Shown piece by piece: positions 15,501 to 26,300 of a DNA stretch of 64,000 nucleotides. Under the pieces are notes generated by a model. It was given only the letters and a program-made list of their open reading frames with translations, was not told the origin of the DNA and searched no databases. The stretch spans positions 26,654,572 to 26,718,571 of the forward strand of contig CM044879.1 of assembly GCA_024500155.1 (NCBI GenBank), written 5' to 3'. The position numbers were made by a program, and so were the translations under genes. This DNA is from Chenopodium formosanum. Taxonomy: Eukaryota > Streptophyta > Magnoliopsida > Caryophyllales > Amaranthaceae. Position 1 is the stretch's first letter, and every line of letters starts with the position of its first letter.

Positions 15501-18500
15501 TTTTTCTTATTGTACAACAGGGCCACCTTCTTTCGGAATAAAGTTAAGCTATTTAAAAAAAAAAAAGCGGAAAGAGAGAGAGAGAGAGATTGGGGGAAGT
15601 AGCATGGGGGGAGAAGGGGAGGCAGTATACTTGGTGATGGCCTACAATGATGCATAGAGGAGATGTGGATGGACTTGTGCAGTTATACTAGTTTCAGGAG
15701 AATTTAGAGAGAGATCTTCTAGAGCTTTGCACATTAGGAAATCCTTTCACCGGTATTATTGGGGAAAAGAATGCTAGTAAATTACAAGGGTAAAGTTATC
15801 TTGGCATTACTTGGTCAACATCACTGCACACTAAATTTTACTTCATCTACTCTTGTGATATCAATTCAGAACAAATACTTCTTGTTCTTAAAATAAAATG
15901 CAATAAGCACCGATAAAAATACACAGCATGATTCCACAATGATTCTCCAGAAAAATAAATAAATAAATAAAAAAAAATAAAAAAAAATAAAAAAAAAAAA
16001 TTTAAAAAAATAAAGGACTGTATCCGTACAGCACGCAATCCGTGTTACATATTCTAGTACAACTGTACAAGGAAGACTAATTTTATGTTTTTACTCAGCA
16101 AAGCCAAAGCACTCTGCTTAGTTGTAATTAACCACATAAGCATGCAAGAAGGGGGGAAAAAAGAACCTTACTTGAGGAATGGGCAGCGCGGCAAACAAGT
16201 CAATTAAAAAATATCCAGTCACATAATGACGGGCAATTTTGCTTGGCTGATCAACTAAGACTCCAGTACCAACCACCATAGATTCAGGAGCAACATAAGC
16301 CAACCGAAACTGTCATTAAACTACAGCAAGTAAGAATTTCAATCTGGGAAGATCAATAGAAAAAACAATAAACAAAACATCCAGTAATGTAGCCAGAATT
16401 GATTATTTTAAGACGCCCAGCCTGTCACATTCATTTAAGCAAACCCACCCCTTTTTCAAGTTATTTGTAATTGTTATGGATTCTTCACAGTGATGGCGGA
16501 ATCGAAGGCTTTTCTCCCTAAACAAGGTCCCAAGTCCCAATACTGTGTTTTTCAGGTTGTTCTTTTCTTCAGCTTAATTTTTTGGACATTTCAACTATCA
16601 TGATGGTGATCCTGTAAAGCTTGTCAGTGGCAAAATTCTGGCTGCTGGATAATTTTGCTATTTGGAAGTCATTAGGGTCATATTTACGAACATGAGCACC
16701 TCCCAAAATTCATGTTGAAAATGCCTCAAGAGGAAACATATTGGCCTTGTTTGGTAATTGGCTTTTAGTTGGCTTTTTGGTTGGCTTTTGGCTTTTGGCT
16801 TTTTCTTTTGGTCAAACAGCCAAAATACTTGTTTGGTAAATGGCTTTTCAGCTAGGTGAAAAATCCGGCTTTTCCGCCAAACACAAAAAGCTAGTGTTAC
16901 TAGCTTTTTGGTTTTGGCTTTTGGCTTTTCATTAAACAAATTACTTTTTATCCTTAATTAATAATTAATAATTAATATTTAATAATTAATATTTAATAAT
17001 TATTAATAACTAATAATTAATAATAATTAATAATTATTAATTAATAATTAATATTAATAATTAGTAATTAATAATTAATAATTAGTAATTATCAATCAAT
17101 GATTAGTAATTAATAATTAATATTTAATAATTAATAATTATCAACAAATAATTAGTAATTAATAATTGGTAATTAATTAATAATTAATTATTAATTTAAT
17201 TAGTAATTGATAGTTAATAATCAGTGATTAATAATTAATAATTATTAATCTATAATTAATAATTAATAATCAGTATTTAATAATTAATTATTAATAATTA
17301 ATAATTAGTAATTAGTAATTAATAATAAGTAATCAGTTTTTAATAATTAGTAATTAATAATTTATAAATAGTAATTAATAATCAATAATCAATAGTTAAT
17401 AATTTATAATTAGTAATTCACAATCAATAATTATTAATTAATAATTTATAATTAGTAATTAGTAATAAAAAATTAGTAATTAATAATTTATAATTAGTAA
17501 TTAATAATCTATTATTAGTAATTAATAATTAATAATTATTATTTAATAATTAGTAAATTAGTAGTTATAAGTACTTAAAAATTAATAGTTAGTACTCCGT
17601 AATTAGTAATTAGTACTTAATTATTAATAACTAGTAATTAACAATTGTTAGTAATATGTAATTAATATTAAGTGCTTAATAATTAGTAATTAGTAATTAA
17701 TAACTAGTAGTTTATAATTAATAATAAGTAATTATAAATTAGTAGTTAATATTTTGTATTAGTAATTAATAATTAATAATACTGATAATAAATGTATAAG
17801 AATACATAATAATGTCCTTTAAGGTTGTTTTGCATAGTTACAGCCAATATCTAACAGCTGATTTTACCAAACATGTTTACATACAATAAATAGTCAAACA
17901 GCCACTACTAACAGCCAGTCAAACAAGCCAAGTTAAACAGCCAACAGCCAACAGCCAATTGCCAAACAAGGCCATTCTTACAGAAGGGTAAACAATGATA
18001 TGGAGAACACTCAACGCAAAACAGGTAATTCCATTTTTCTAGAAAAATAAAAGTATAAACCATGGGCTATTATAGTAATACATTATCTACTACTCCCTCC
18101 ATCCCCGAAACTTCGACCCTTTTGGGTTGATTTTACAAGTATTAAGAAAGTTAAATAAAAAAAATTAAAAGTATATTGGAAAGATAAATTTAGATGGGAC
18201 TTGTAAAAAAGTAGAGAGAGATAGTAATAAAATTATATGGAAAAACAAAATTTTATACGGGGAAGCTAATTTTACTCAAATATTGTTGCAAATTGGTGGG
18301 TATTTTAATGCTAATGGGTCGATCATTTTGGGACTGAAATTAGGCCACAAGGGTCGAAGTTTTAGGGACAGAGGGAGTAGCAAATAAAAAAGGACATAGA
18401 AATTGTTGACTATTTATCGACTTATACTGAGCATGAACATGTTTTCACCAAGTCACTTCCCATGATACATAACTACAAACAAAATATGAAGAGAATTTTG

Positions 18501-20074
18501 CAAGAATCTATTACATGATAACCTAACAGTTTATTTGGATAGAGAAAGGGGAAGGAAAAGAAGGGGAGGGAGGAGAAGAGAAGGGGAGGGAAGAATGGTG
18601 AGTTTTCTTTCCAAATATCTCCATTATTGGAGGGATCAATTTCCTACAATCTGATCCTTCCATTCCTCTCCCCTCCAATTCTCTTCCTTCCTCATTTGCT
18701 ATCCAAATGAAAGATACTCCATCTCTCCATTTCTCTTCCCTTCCTTTCCCTCCATTTCCTTCAATCCAAACACACCGTAAAGCAGCAAATGTTGATGCTT
18801 CACATTACAATAATCTTAATCATTTATGACTCCTTAAGTATGAGAAATTGAGTTATTTACCTGAAGAATGATATGTAATATGTAAATGAAGTCTGTAAGA
18901 CTTCTGAAAACTACCAATGTGGTTGACACAGCCTTTTCCATGACTATGCACTTTGAATCCTATAAAAGAGAAGAATTATACCAATTATAGACGTGCAGCG
19001 TTATCAAAATCCCAAAATAGGACATAATAAACTTTTCCTTAAGACACAGTCCAATATAACTGGTATGATAAATCAGTTGAGCTTTTACATCTCCAATAAG
19101 ATATTTGTGAGCTGAGGAGAAAGTAGCATGCATTATGGACAAAACCAGCCTACATAGATTTAATCAAATTAAATGGAAAAACATTTTTTGAAAAAAAAAA
19201 CTAGGAAAGCCATAGCCATCTTAACCCATAATGAAGCTAATACCGTCACATTATCCCATGGCAAATCACACAGGACGGTAACCTCCTATCATCTATGTCT
19301 AGCCAAACCATCACAAGATTGCTGCCAGTGCATTTGGCTAAAGAAACTTTTTTGCCCTACCAAAACCCACAATTTAGAATTGTAACTCTCCCTTGAGATG
19401 ACACCCAAGATAACCTCTTGTTAATGTTCACTTTCAAATTAATATTGTGGCATTGCTAGGGAAGCTTACTTAATTCTTAGGATAACTCCCCAAAACATTC
19501 ACCAGAATCACCACATGCACATACAAAAGCATTCTAGATAACAATCATGACATACTTTAAAAAGCTCACAGAAAAAGACAAGAAAAAAAATACTCTGCAT
19601 GCACAACTCCATAAGCTTCCTTCACCTCACACAGTCCATCCCCCCTACCTTCCCTTAATCCCTTATGGCAAATCGAATCCCTTGCTCAAACCCTCTTGTT
19701 TCCATTAGTAACCTGAATTTTTTCTACTTTGTATACACCTTGTTGTATGTAGCAGCCATGCTTGTGCATGGAAGTACACACTTTGATAGACATTAGGTAT
19801 GGAGATAAAGAAAGGAGTTGAAAAGAACAAAGGGTAAAGAAAGAGAGTTACCTGTAAAACCGCTAGCACAAAGAAAAATAATGGATCAATGAAAATCGAA
19901 ACAAGGCAAGAGATGACAAAAAACTTGTTCCACTTCTGTATAATTCGGGCATGAGGATTCATGACTCCTGGGAGATATGAGTACAGAAAAGAACACAGTC
20001 TCTTTGCCCATCCTTTGGCATCTCCATAGAGCGCATTATGAAACTGCAATTAACAAAAATAAAAAAAATAAAAA

Positions 20075-20109
<35 letters not shown>

Positions 20110-22396
20110 TAAAAGAAAAAGAAAAACTTATAGATTGAAAGAAACTTGATAAACAAGTCCTGATGTTTATAGGGAGATCATAAGCTAAATCATGCATATT
20201 TGTAAGTAACGTATAAATAATGACATAACTACCAAAAAAATAAAAAATAAACTGAGAACTTTTCCCCAACCTATGAGAAATTACTACAATTACATTAAGC
20301 TAAAATCCAGACAAAGGAGCACGTACACTTGAAGTGAAAGTCAATGTCTAACAACATGCAGCCTTTCTTGTATCGATTCCATTTCAGCAGGATGAAATTA
20401 GAGATTTCACTTAATATGGCAAATTGTACTAGTACAGGAATTTAAAAATTAAAAAATAAAATAAAGGCTAAACTTGGCTTTTAAATTAATAGTGCAAATG
20501 GATGACCCGTCTACATGCCTTTAGAATAAAGTAAGAAGTAGCAAGGCTGTTCTAAAAACATGTGCAAAAGAATATTGCCTCAAAAAAATTACAACAAGTA
20601 GATAGATAAATATTTACATACAAGCTTCCAGCTATCGGTGTCAACTTTAGCATCCTACTCATTAACTTGAAACCAGTGTTTGAAAAAGCGCGCCTAAGGC
20701 GATGAGGCGCAAGGCGATCAGGGGTGAGCGCTTATTTTGGTCTGGGTGAGGCTTTTTGGGTTAGGCACAAAAAGCGCACGAGGCGCACCCGAGGCACAAA
20801 TTAGTCAAGCTTCAGCCAAAAAAATTTTAACTGCCCATATAGTGCGCCTCGCTTCAAAGAGTCACCCTCAGCGCGCCTAAGGCACACTAGGCACAGCAGA
20901 ACCCCTCTCGCTTCAGTGCACCTTGAGCTTTTTTATACATTGCTTGAAACCATGTATTCATCTTAGGGACATAAAATATGTCAACAGCCAGTTATAGAAC
21001 ACTTAACTTACTACATATATTTGACAAACATGCACCCGTCACATTGCTAACAACCAGCATATAAAGCACATAACTGATGAAGCAAGATGTCATATAGCAC
21101 TAGTATTAAGATCTCAAATTATGCAATTATTTATTTTTATAGTAATTCTGTAGCAATAAGAATTATATATTACTAGCAACCAGAGAATACAAAATATGAA
21201 GACAAATTGCTCTCAAACAGAAACTACGGAGTAATACAAAACTAAGCCACTTATGATCATATAGGTAAAGCAATTGACAGATTGAATTTGAGACAGTCTG
21301 ACAATTAGAACAGTCACATCAACACAAATAGAAAAAGCATATTGTCTACATATTGAAACTGGAGGAAAGGGATTGAAACTATCATCAACCACATTTAACA
21401 TATCTTCATAATGTATACAATCAAATAATTCGGTAAATCACTGTTGCAGATATTTGGATTTTAAGGGACTAATCAAAATCGCTCCAAAGTATTTGCATTT
21501 CCAGTAATTGTGAAATAGCAGAGCAATGTTGTGTTTCATATTAAAATTGCTAAGTAAACTACCTCTGTTGTTACGATGGTAAGGTTACATATATTTGACC
21601 ACCACCCAACTTTGAATAAGATCTTCTTTAGAGGTATTTGGATAACATTTAATTTTGAAGCTACCTATATGGCTCTTCGGATATAGTAGCACCCAACAAG
21701 CAACAATCAACCACTAAAACACTGAAGTAATGAAGAAAGGGAAAGGACAAAGATGAGAACAATGAAAATGGATGCACTGAGCCCAAAAATAAGTAAAGCA
21801 AGAAGCAGATTAGAAGCATAAAATATTCCATGTTCATCTAGAGCTACAATAGTATCACAGAAAGAGAAGTCATTCAAAATGAATAAATGAGAAACCACCT
21901 TTGTATCAAATATATCAGAAGTCCTCCTAAATTTTCCCTGTGGAGGCCTGTAATTGTAATATGAGGGACAAGTTGTACAGTAAGGGTCATTGCACATTCC
22001 CAGTTGACCAGATCTCAATAGGTGTTCATTTTTCTCAGGGTAACTACCATGAACCTGTTCATTCTTGATTATTCCATTATTCACAGGATACTTGGGACTC
22101 AACTGCAATTTTTTATCAGTTGATTCAGATTTGTCATCATAAGAATTTTCTGCCTTACTTCTAACATACAAAGGACCACTCATCTGTACAAATGAAGTTC
22201 TTTCACTTCTTAAAGGACCAGTATGTCCTAAAAAATTACTTTCCCGCCAAGACTCTGAAGAACTCATACGAGCAGACATAGATGCACTTCGAGCCCGTGA
22301 GGTAAAATTATAGGATGAAGAATCTTCCGGATCATCGGAAATTAGTCGAGGGCTAACAGACAGCATTGGCACCTCATCCCTTTCATTAGCATCCAT
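321..22396 (-). CDS. Cyclic nucleotide-gated ion channel, CNGC19/CNGC20 type (partial: C-terminal end outside window)
   Basis: Plasma-membrane, Ca2+-permeable cation channel subunit of plant CNGC group IVa. Coding exons read 22396-21899, 20043-19852, 18959-18861, 16309-16172, 11055-10807, 7813-7550, 6727-6582, 5096-5019, 2615-2486 and 573-321, giving about 682 residues. Every intron is GT..AG and reading phase closes at every junction. Order seen: a long soluble N-terminus with the LLRSGQLGMCNDPYCTTCP motif typical of this group, S1-S6, the pore with filter A-G-N (ISTLAGN), C-linker (RRRDVEQWMSHRRLP) and CNBD with phosphate-binding cassette GDVCGEELLTW. The calmodulin/IQ tail would follow; no matching exon is visible in 1-320, so it should lie beyond the left edge. 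In Arabidopsis this group acts in immunity and Ca2+ homeostasis (family knowledge). No frameshift or stop in any exon. I cannot tell CNGC19 from CNGC20. Confidence 0.93.
574..2485 (-). other. CNGC intron with a short tandem repeat
   Basis: AT-rich. An A22 run lies at 751-773. A loose repeat of GGGGTTACT units spaced 15-40 nt occupies 2030-2295. No gene seen. Confidence 0.6.
2030..2295. repeat. Degenerate GGGGTTACT tandem repeat
   Basis: GGGGTTACT or a one-base variant recurs roughly seven times, with AATAGGAAAAT-type spacers in the first copies. Confidence 0.55.
2486..2615 (-). CDS. CNGC exon: C-linker (130 nt)
   Basis: Encodes KIIEAERYNWAATRGVNEEM, then LPEDVQREIRRHLFKFVEK. Most family members have KVRE where this has KIIE. 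Acceptor CTGCAG, donor GTAAGA. Confidence 0.92.
2616..5018 (-). other. CNGC intron containing a CG-rich patch
   Basis: Mostly plain AT-rich sequence. A patch at 4200-4700 is richer in CG and in AACG-type palindromic words (AACGTTATT, AACGCAAACGTTAACG) and looks like a decayed DNA transposon; termini not found. Confidence 0.4.
5019..5096 (-). CDS. CNGC exon: start of C-linker (78 nt)
   Basis: RLEMSLRRRDVEQWMSHRRL is the invariant plant C-linker motif. Phase 2 in, phase 2 out; donor GTATTC. Confidence 0.92.
5097..6581 (-). other. CNGC intron with a C/A homopolymer junction
   Basis: A C-run of about 17 at 5992-6008 is followed directly by an A-run of about 24. Otherwise no feature recognised. 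Confidence 0.6.
6582..6727 (-). CDS. CNGC exon: selectivity filter and S6
   Basis: QISTLAGNLEPSYF (filter A-G-N) followed by S6, EVLFTMAIIGLGLLLFALLI, then GNMQNFLQSLGR. Ends in phase 2 (CGT AG) and joins G-AGG of the next exon to read LGRRRLEM. Confidence 0.92.
6728..7549 (-). other. CNGC intron, no feature seen
   Basis: AT-rich; an A-run of about 20 at 7410-7430. Nothing else recognised. Confidence 0.6.
7550..7813 (-). CDS. CNGC exon: extracellular turret and pore helix (88 codons)
   Basis: RVNQCLRDAC opens a Cys-rich extracellular loop (five Cys), with potential N-glycosylation sites NWT, NGS and NLT. It ends in the pore helix SLFWGFQ. Acceptor TTACAG, donor GTATGT. Confidence 0.92.
7814..10806 (-). 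other. CNGC intron, possible old hAT-like insertion
   Basis: A segment at about 10350-10640 starts near GTGTTTGGAAAAGC and ends near TTTTGCAAACAGGGC, with many internal GCTAA/AGCTA words, as in short hAT-like elements; no target duplication identified. The rest (7814-10300) shows no gene. Confidence 0.35.
10807..11055 (-). CDS. CNGC exon: S4 and S5 (83 codons)
   Basis: GANYAKNLLRFAILVQYIPR is the S4-type segment; ESAWENFVINLLTFVLSGHV and GSCWYLFGLQ form S5. Acceptor TTGCAG, donor GTAAGT. Confidence 0.93.
12040..13610. mobile_element. Middle nested element, Harbinger-like, TAA duplication
   Basis: The left terminus GAGCACTCTCACTCAT matches the inverted right terminus GACCACTCTCACTCAT with one mismatch. 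The trinucleotide TAA flanks both sides (12037-12039 and 13611-13613), as expected of PIF/Harbinger (Tourist) elements. Its interior is interrupted by the Mutator-like element at 12387-13457. Confidence 0.7.
12387..13457. mobile_element. Inner nested element, Mutator-like non-autonomous
   Basis: TIRs of well over 30 bp: left GGGAATTTCTCAACGGCAAC, right (inverted) GGGAAATTCTCAACGGTAAC. Flanked by a direct repeat of AAAAAATTTA (12377-12386, 13458-13467), the 9-10 bp size of Mutator-like elements. The GC-rich interior is C-rich on the left half and G-rich on the right; the open frames there (12765-13245) are low-complexity by-products. No transposase seen. Confidence 0.85.
14516..15100. repeat. 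Pair of diverged direct repeats
   Basis: About 45 nt at 14516-14560 (core GTAGGCCTTAAATTAA) recurs at 15054-15100 (core GTAGGCCCTAAATTAA), about 540 nt apart. The spacer has a TATA-like GGTATAAAAAG at 14833, so this may be a fragment of an old LTR. Confidence 0.3.
16172..16309 (-). CDS. CNGC exon: S2-S3 linker and S3 (46 codons)
   Basis: FRLAYVAPES, an IA(R)HY segment, and S3 (GYFLIDLFAALPIPQ). Acceptor GACAG, donor GTAAGG. Confidence 0.92.
16743..17973. mobile_element. TIR element with an interior of TAATTA simple sequence
   Basis: The left end GGCCTTGTTTGGTAATTGGC matches the inverted right end GGCCTTGTTTGGCAATTGGC, followed inward by TTGGCT/AGCCAA motifs. ATT flanks both sides. The interior from 16930 to 17790 is almost wholly permutations of TAATAATTAATAT. 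No coding capacity. Lies in the CNGC intron 16310-18860. Confidence 0.75.
16930..17790. repeat. TAAT/ATTA-rich degenerate simple-sequence tract
   Basis: About 860 nt of TAATTA, AATAATTAG and related words with almost no G or C. Not a strict tandem array; unit length wanders between 6 and 12. Confidence 0.85.
18093..18377. mobile_element. Stowaway-type MITE (285 bp)
   Basis: Ends CTCCCTCCATCCCCGAAACT and (inverted) CTCCCTCTGTCCCTAAAACT, flanked by TA on both sides. A second copy of the same family lies at 60577-60857. Confidence 0.85.
18524..18780. mobile_element. Short MITE with GA/CT-rich inverted arms
   Basis: GTTTATTTGGATAGAGAAAG at the left is mirrored by CTTCAATCCAAACACAC at the right, with purine-rich left and pyrimidine-rich right halves forming a long imperfect hairpin. 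Exact ends uncertain. Confidence 0.6.
18861..18959 (-). CDS. CNGC exon: S2 (33 codons)
   Basis: Short exon, too small for ORF callers. Encodes DSKCIVMEKAVSTT followed by S2 (LVVFRSLTDFIYILHIILQ). Acceptor TTATAG, donor GTAAAT; phase 0 at both ends. Confidence 0.9.
19852..20043 (-). CDS. CNGC exon: pre-S1 and S1 (64 codons)
   Basis: Begins FHNALYGDAKGWA, then the plant-CNGC signature LPGVMNPHA and S1 (FFVISCLVSIFIDPLFFFVL). Acceptor TTGCAG, donor GTAACT. Confidence 0.92.
20077..20106. repeat. (AAT)n microsatellite
   Basis: About ten uninterrupted AAT units just upstream (on the minus strand) of the CNGC S1 exon. Confidence 0.85.
20674..20942. mobile_element. hAT-like MITE (269 bp) with 8-bp duplication
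   Basis: Starts CAGTGTTTGAAAAAGCGC and ends (inverted) CAATGTATAAAAAAGCTC, flanked by the 8-bp direct repeat CTTGAAAC (20666-20673, 20943-20950). The interior is rich in GCGCCT/AGGCGC words. Lies in the CNGC intron 20044-21898. Confidence 0.82.
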
Positions 22397-22412
22397 ATCA
22401 ATGCTCCCGAAC
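21899..22412 (-). CDS. CNGC exon: cytosolic N-terminus (166 codons)
   Basis: Acceptor AG at 22414-22413; ATG at 22396 (MDANERDEVPML) is the first in-frame Met after the acceptor and fits family starts. Ser/Arg-rich, then a GHTGPLRSER stretch and VQMSGPL, both characteristic of CNGC19/20, and the Cys motif CNDPYCTTCPSYY near residue 140. Donor GTGGTT at 21898. The open frame continues past the donor into intron, where it is not coding. Confidence 0.9.
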
Positions 22413-24274
22413 CTGCCAAATTTCAACATAGAACGGTGCCACATGTAAGTCATAGTCCCTCAATTATACCAGGACAGTATAATAGCAAGTACAGAAATTC
22501 ACAATTCTACTAGAGTTGTAGAAAATTATAACTTGATGGTGCTATGGCAGTTATTGTCCCAAATTGAACACCATCTTATTCGAAATTAAAATTGGGTGTG
22601 TGGCTGGGGGGATTGACATAAAATCATATCAAATACAATGATAGCATATCCAACTTGTCCCAGTGAAGACTATAGACTGACCAAAATTAGAGTACACAAG
22701 TAAATTAGTCTAATGTCTTCTTTGAGAATTTGGTGACAGTAAACTTAGCCGTTTATGAAAGACATTTTTAAACACATAAAACTGGTATGGTTATCTCCTA
22801 ACAGTAAAGGATGTTGAGGTAGTTAAAAGCAGCTAGACACCTGGATCTATTCGGCCTCAGATCCCATCCAGGCCTTATTGTCACAGTATCGCCGTGATTT
22901 TGGTTTCTGACTAATCTGAGTGACCCACACTTCTCTAATTGGGACAAACATGGGGCACGTTTTGTTAAGCCAATATCAGTAAACATTAGTTTGCCCATTG
23001 CTTACAAGGCTACACATCAGAAAATATCATTTCTAGTTTCGGACTAGGGCATCAGACCACATCTCTAAATTAAGTGATGCCAATGTTCCACCTGTAACGG
23101 CTGTAAGCATAGTTGTGCACAACTTTGTGTAGGAGCGAGTATTTCCAACCATTTTAGCTCAAAAAGGAGGAGAAATAATGTTCCCAGATTTTCAGTTCGG
23201 GTCAAGTCATTACATATGCATCAAGTCTATTATGGGTCAATTCGGGTCAATTGCAGATCTGACTCCGGTCTTAGATTAATCGGTCTCAGTTTCTGATAGT
23301 CACCAGGTCATAACCAACTCCTATGTCATAACTCATAACCAAGTTGGGTGCAGGTCAATTACAGACGTTTCACAGGTCGGGTCAAAAACTGACATCTCCA
23401 TTGCAAACGGAGTAGTGGAGTACCTTTGTGACACGGTGAAGACGTAAAAAGTTACCTAAGAAAAAGTAAATAACTCGTACGTACCATTTTTCACTAATCA
23501 TTATCATCGCCAACTTACTATCACCGACTCACCAACGAGGTCTTGGTCTTGGTCTAATGGTTAAGATTAAGAGTTTGTTTAAATGCCCATCCTCATTTTT
23601 AATGGTCACGTGGCTCATTCGCATTTCCAAAAAGAAAAATTATAAATAATAATTATAATAACAAAAAAAAACAATAATAAAAAAAATAAAATAAAATAAT
23701 AATAATAATACTAATAATAATTATTATTATTATTATATTTATTATTATTTTAAAAAATGACGTGTCTATAATTTTGAAGCACAAAAGCCCAAATATGGTC
23801 GGGAATCTGAAATTCCGCCGGAATTGGTGACGTGGCAAGAAACTTATCACAGAAGCAAACATTCTTTTAAAATTATTAATCATACCAAAAATAAAAAATA
23901 AAAAAAGAATAATAATAAAATAAAAAAATAAGAAAAACAATTACGAAAATTTAGGGCGATATTAATAATTTGGATTTTTTAATGGAGACAAAATCAATAC
24001 AATTACTGCAAATTGAAGAAGTCATCTGCAAGAAATAAGCAAATAAATAAACAAAAACAACCACCAACAATAACGACAACCTAACTGCAGAAATCTTTGA
24101 TTATTACATTCAACTAATTCTTCATAGCATAAATCTTCAGATTAATTAACACAGGAAAATTCAAAAACACTACATAATTCAGCAAAAAAATCAACTAAAA
24201 TTTCATAACAAAATGCAGAAATCAAACAATATAGATGAAATTTAAGAAAAAGAATAGGAATTCAAGAAGAAAAC
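22413..24274 (-). other. CNGC leader intron
   Basis: Holds a GGGTC/GGTCA-rich repeat at 23190-23390 and AAT/ATT-rich simple sequence at 23640-23760 and 23880-23940. No gene recognised. Confidence 0.5.
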
Positions 24275-24450
24275 CTGGAGAATTCAGCTGTTGTGAAATG
24301 AAAATGAGTAGCGTGTTCTGTAACACAGTATCGAACTGTATTGTGAGTTTGGTGGGTATTAAGAGAAGAAAGGAGAAGGTAATTGATGTCTTAATTGAGA
24401 ATTTTTTAGAAGGACAAAAAAATAAAGTATGAGAGTGTGACAAAACAAGT
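24275..24450 (-). other. Probable 5' UTR exon of the CNGC gene
   Basis: The first coding exon opens with an in-frame leader after an AG acceptor at 22414-22413, so an upstream non-coding exon is required. On the minus strand this stretch is CT-rich and ends CTCCAG followed by GTTTTC (donor at 24274). The outer end is a guess; no clear TATA box was recognised. Confidence 0.4.
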
Positions 24451-24611
24451 TTAATAGAGACTGGGCTTGACTTATGGCTGACTATTCTATGGGTCAATTT
24501 TTAACTGCCGTGGTAATCCGATTGTTTTGGACATAACACTACTCCGTAATTAAGAACTCGTCCCCTGTACCTATACAGAATAGGGAGTATTACAGATGTG
24601 TAAGGTATAAG

Positions 24612-25050
24612 TGCATGTTCTGATTTACAAAACTGAACTGAACTGATTGGAGTTAAACTAAACTAAACTGAACTGAATTGAATAGAGCTTAAATGAATTG
24701 TTTGTGAGAGAAAGAAATTAGGAATTGAATTTAACTGAAATTAAGCTGAAGAAAACAAGCCCTAAGTGTAGCAATTATTTTCGCTAGTCAATCAAGGAGT
24801 AGCTCAGAACAACAAAGGGTCTGTTCACATTTACTTGAACTAAACTGATTGGAGCTGAACTGAACTGAACTAATTGGAGCTGAACTGAACTAAGCTGAAA
24901 TAAACATTTTATGAGAGAAGGAAATTAAGAGCTGAACTGAACTGAATTGATTGGAACTGAACTGAACTGAACTGAACTGAACTGATTGAAGCTGAACTGA
25001 ACTGAACTGGACTGAAATGAACTGATATTAAGCTGAAGTGAATAAGCCCA
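24612..25050. repeat. GAACT-rich tandem repeat, two head-to-tail copies
   Basis: CTGAACTGAACTGA pentamer arrays with interspersed TGATTGGAGCTG. Two similar blocks (24612-24770, 24818-25050) each run from a TGTTC(T/A)-type start through a GAGAGAAAG motif to AAGCTGAAG followed by AAGCCC, so the larger unit is also duplicated. Confidence 0.7.
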
Positions 25051-25497
25051 ATTTCAGTTGATTCAAGTCCCCCTTTAGCTCTAGGGCGTATTTTGCATAA
25101 TGATATAGTTGGTGTGGTTCTGCCACGGTTTGTACCCCCTTAGTTTTCTTTTGGAAATTTTGACTTTTGCTACCTGTTAAAAACGCGATTTCACTTTTAC
25201 TACTTATCAAAACTTTTTTTTTATTTTACTACCTAACATATGCCCTTTTTTTTTAACTTTTGCTACCAGTAAACGTTTTCAATTAATAATGCCGTTAGTG
25301 AAATCCAGCCACCCTCATGACCACCTTCCGACCACCACTACCTCTTCAGCCACCCTAAATGCCTCCTCGTCAGCCACCAAAATTTTAAAAAAATAAAATA
25401 TAAAAAATTTTAAAAAACCAGCCACCAAGCCCACCCCTCCCGTAGTCCCGGCCGACGCCGGCGAACCCAACCCCCCTTCCCCCACCAATGCAGCCCC

Positions 25498-26285
25498 TGA
25501 AGGAATTATGTCTTCGATAAGTGCAATTACTAGATATATCGAGGATCACTATTATGGAGATAATAAGTTCATTCTATAGGGTCGTCAATATCTGGTGCTA
25601 GATATGATAATTGATCTTTGGGTTAGTTAAATAGCCCAAAGCCTTATAGAATGGATCCTATGAGGTCACACAACAAGGTTATTGGGTTAAACAAGTAAGA
25701 GGCCCATTAATGGGCCTCATGAGATTATGACATACCATGTAGAGTGTTGGGCTAGAGTAGTGTGTTTAGGATAAGGGTTTTGGGCTTTTGACATGGGCTC
25801 TTATTTAGAGATGAGATCTATAAATAAGAACCATGCCTAGGGTTTGTGCAAGCAGTCATAATTCACACACTGTGAATTTTGACATCAAGGCAACCAATCC
25901 CAAAACCCTAAAACACTCTCCTCACTCACGGCCCTCTTCTCTCCCCTTCACGTCCGTATGTGCGGTGCCCCTCATGGTGGCTCGTGGTGTTCGTCGTGGT
26001 GGTTTGTGGTTAGCTCGTGTCTCTCTTCTCCGTTGAAGGTTGATTGAAGCGTTCAATCACGACTAACTAGCATTAGTGGAGGTTTAACTTGTGCCCGTGG
26101 ACTAAGTAGAGGAATCACGCTTGGGGTTCTTTATCTCCCTTTGTTCTTGCTCGATCGCACGTGGAATCACGCTTCAAAGGTACGATTATTTGTGCTTTAT
26201 GTGTTATGCATTAGATCCTTGGATTAGGTACTGTATGAATATGATTCATGTTATTTCCGCTGCGTAGTACCTATAAAACCCTACA
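25498..26285 (+). repeat. 5' LTR of the Copia-type element
   Basis: TGAAGG...CCTACA. A TATA-like CTATAAATAAG at 25819 marks the U3/R border. Read against the 3' LTR I find four substitutions and no indels in 788 bp. Confidence 0.93.
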
Positions 26286-26286
26286 G

Positions 26287-26300
26287 TGGTATCAGTTAGC
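26287..26300 (+). other. Primer-binding site for reverse transcription
   Basis: TGGTATCAGTTAGC starts two bases after the 5' LTR. The first nine bases match the usual plant initiator tRNA-Met site TGGTATCAGAGC; after that it diverges. Confidence 0.8.

Noticed and set aside
16658..16939. 93-codon minus-strand frame
   Set aside because: Translation of the GGCTTTTGG-rich terminus of a TIR element.
25833..26036. 67-codon frame repeated at 33338-33541
   Set aside because: Lies in the two LTRs downstream of the TATA-like box; repeated only because the LTRs are copies, no known product.
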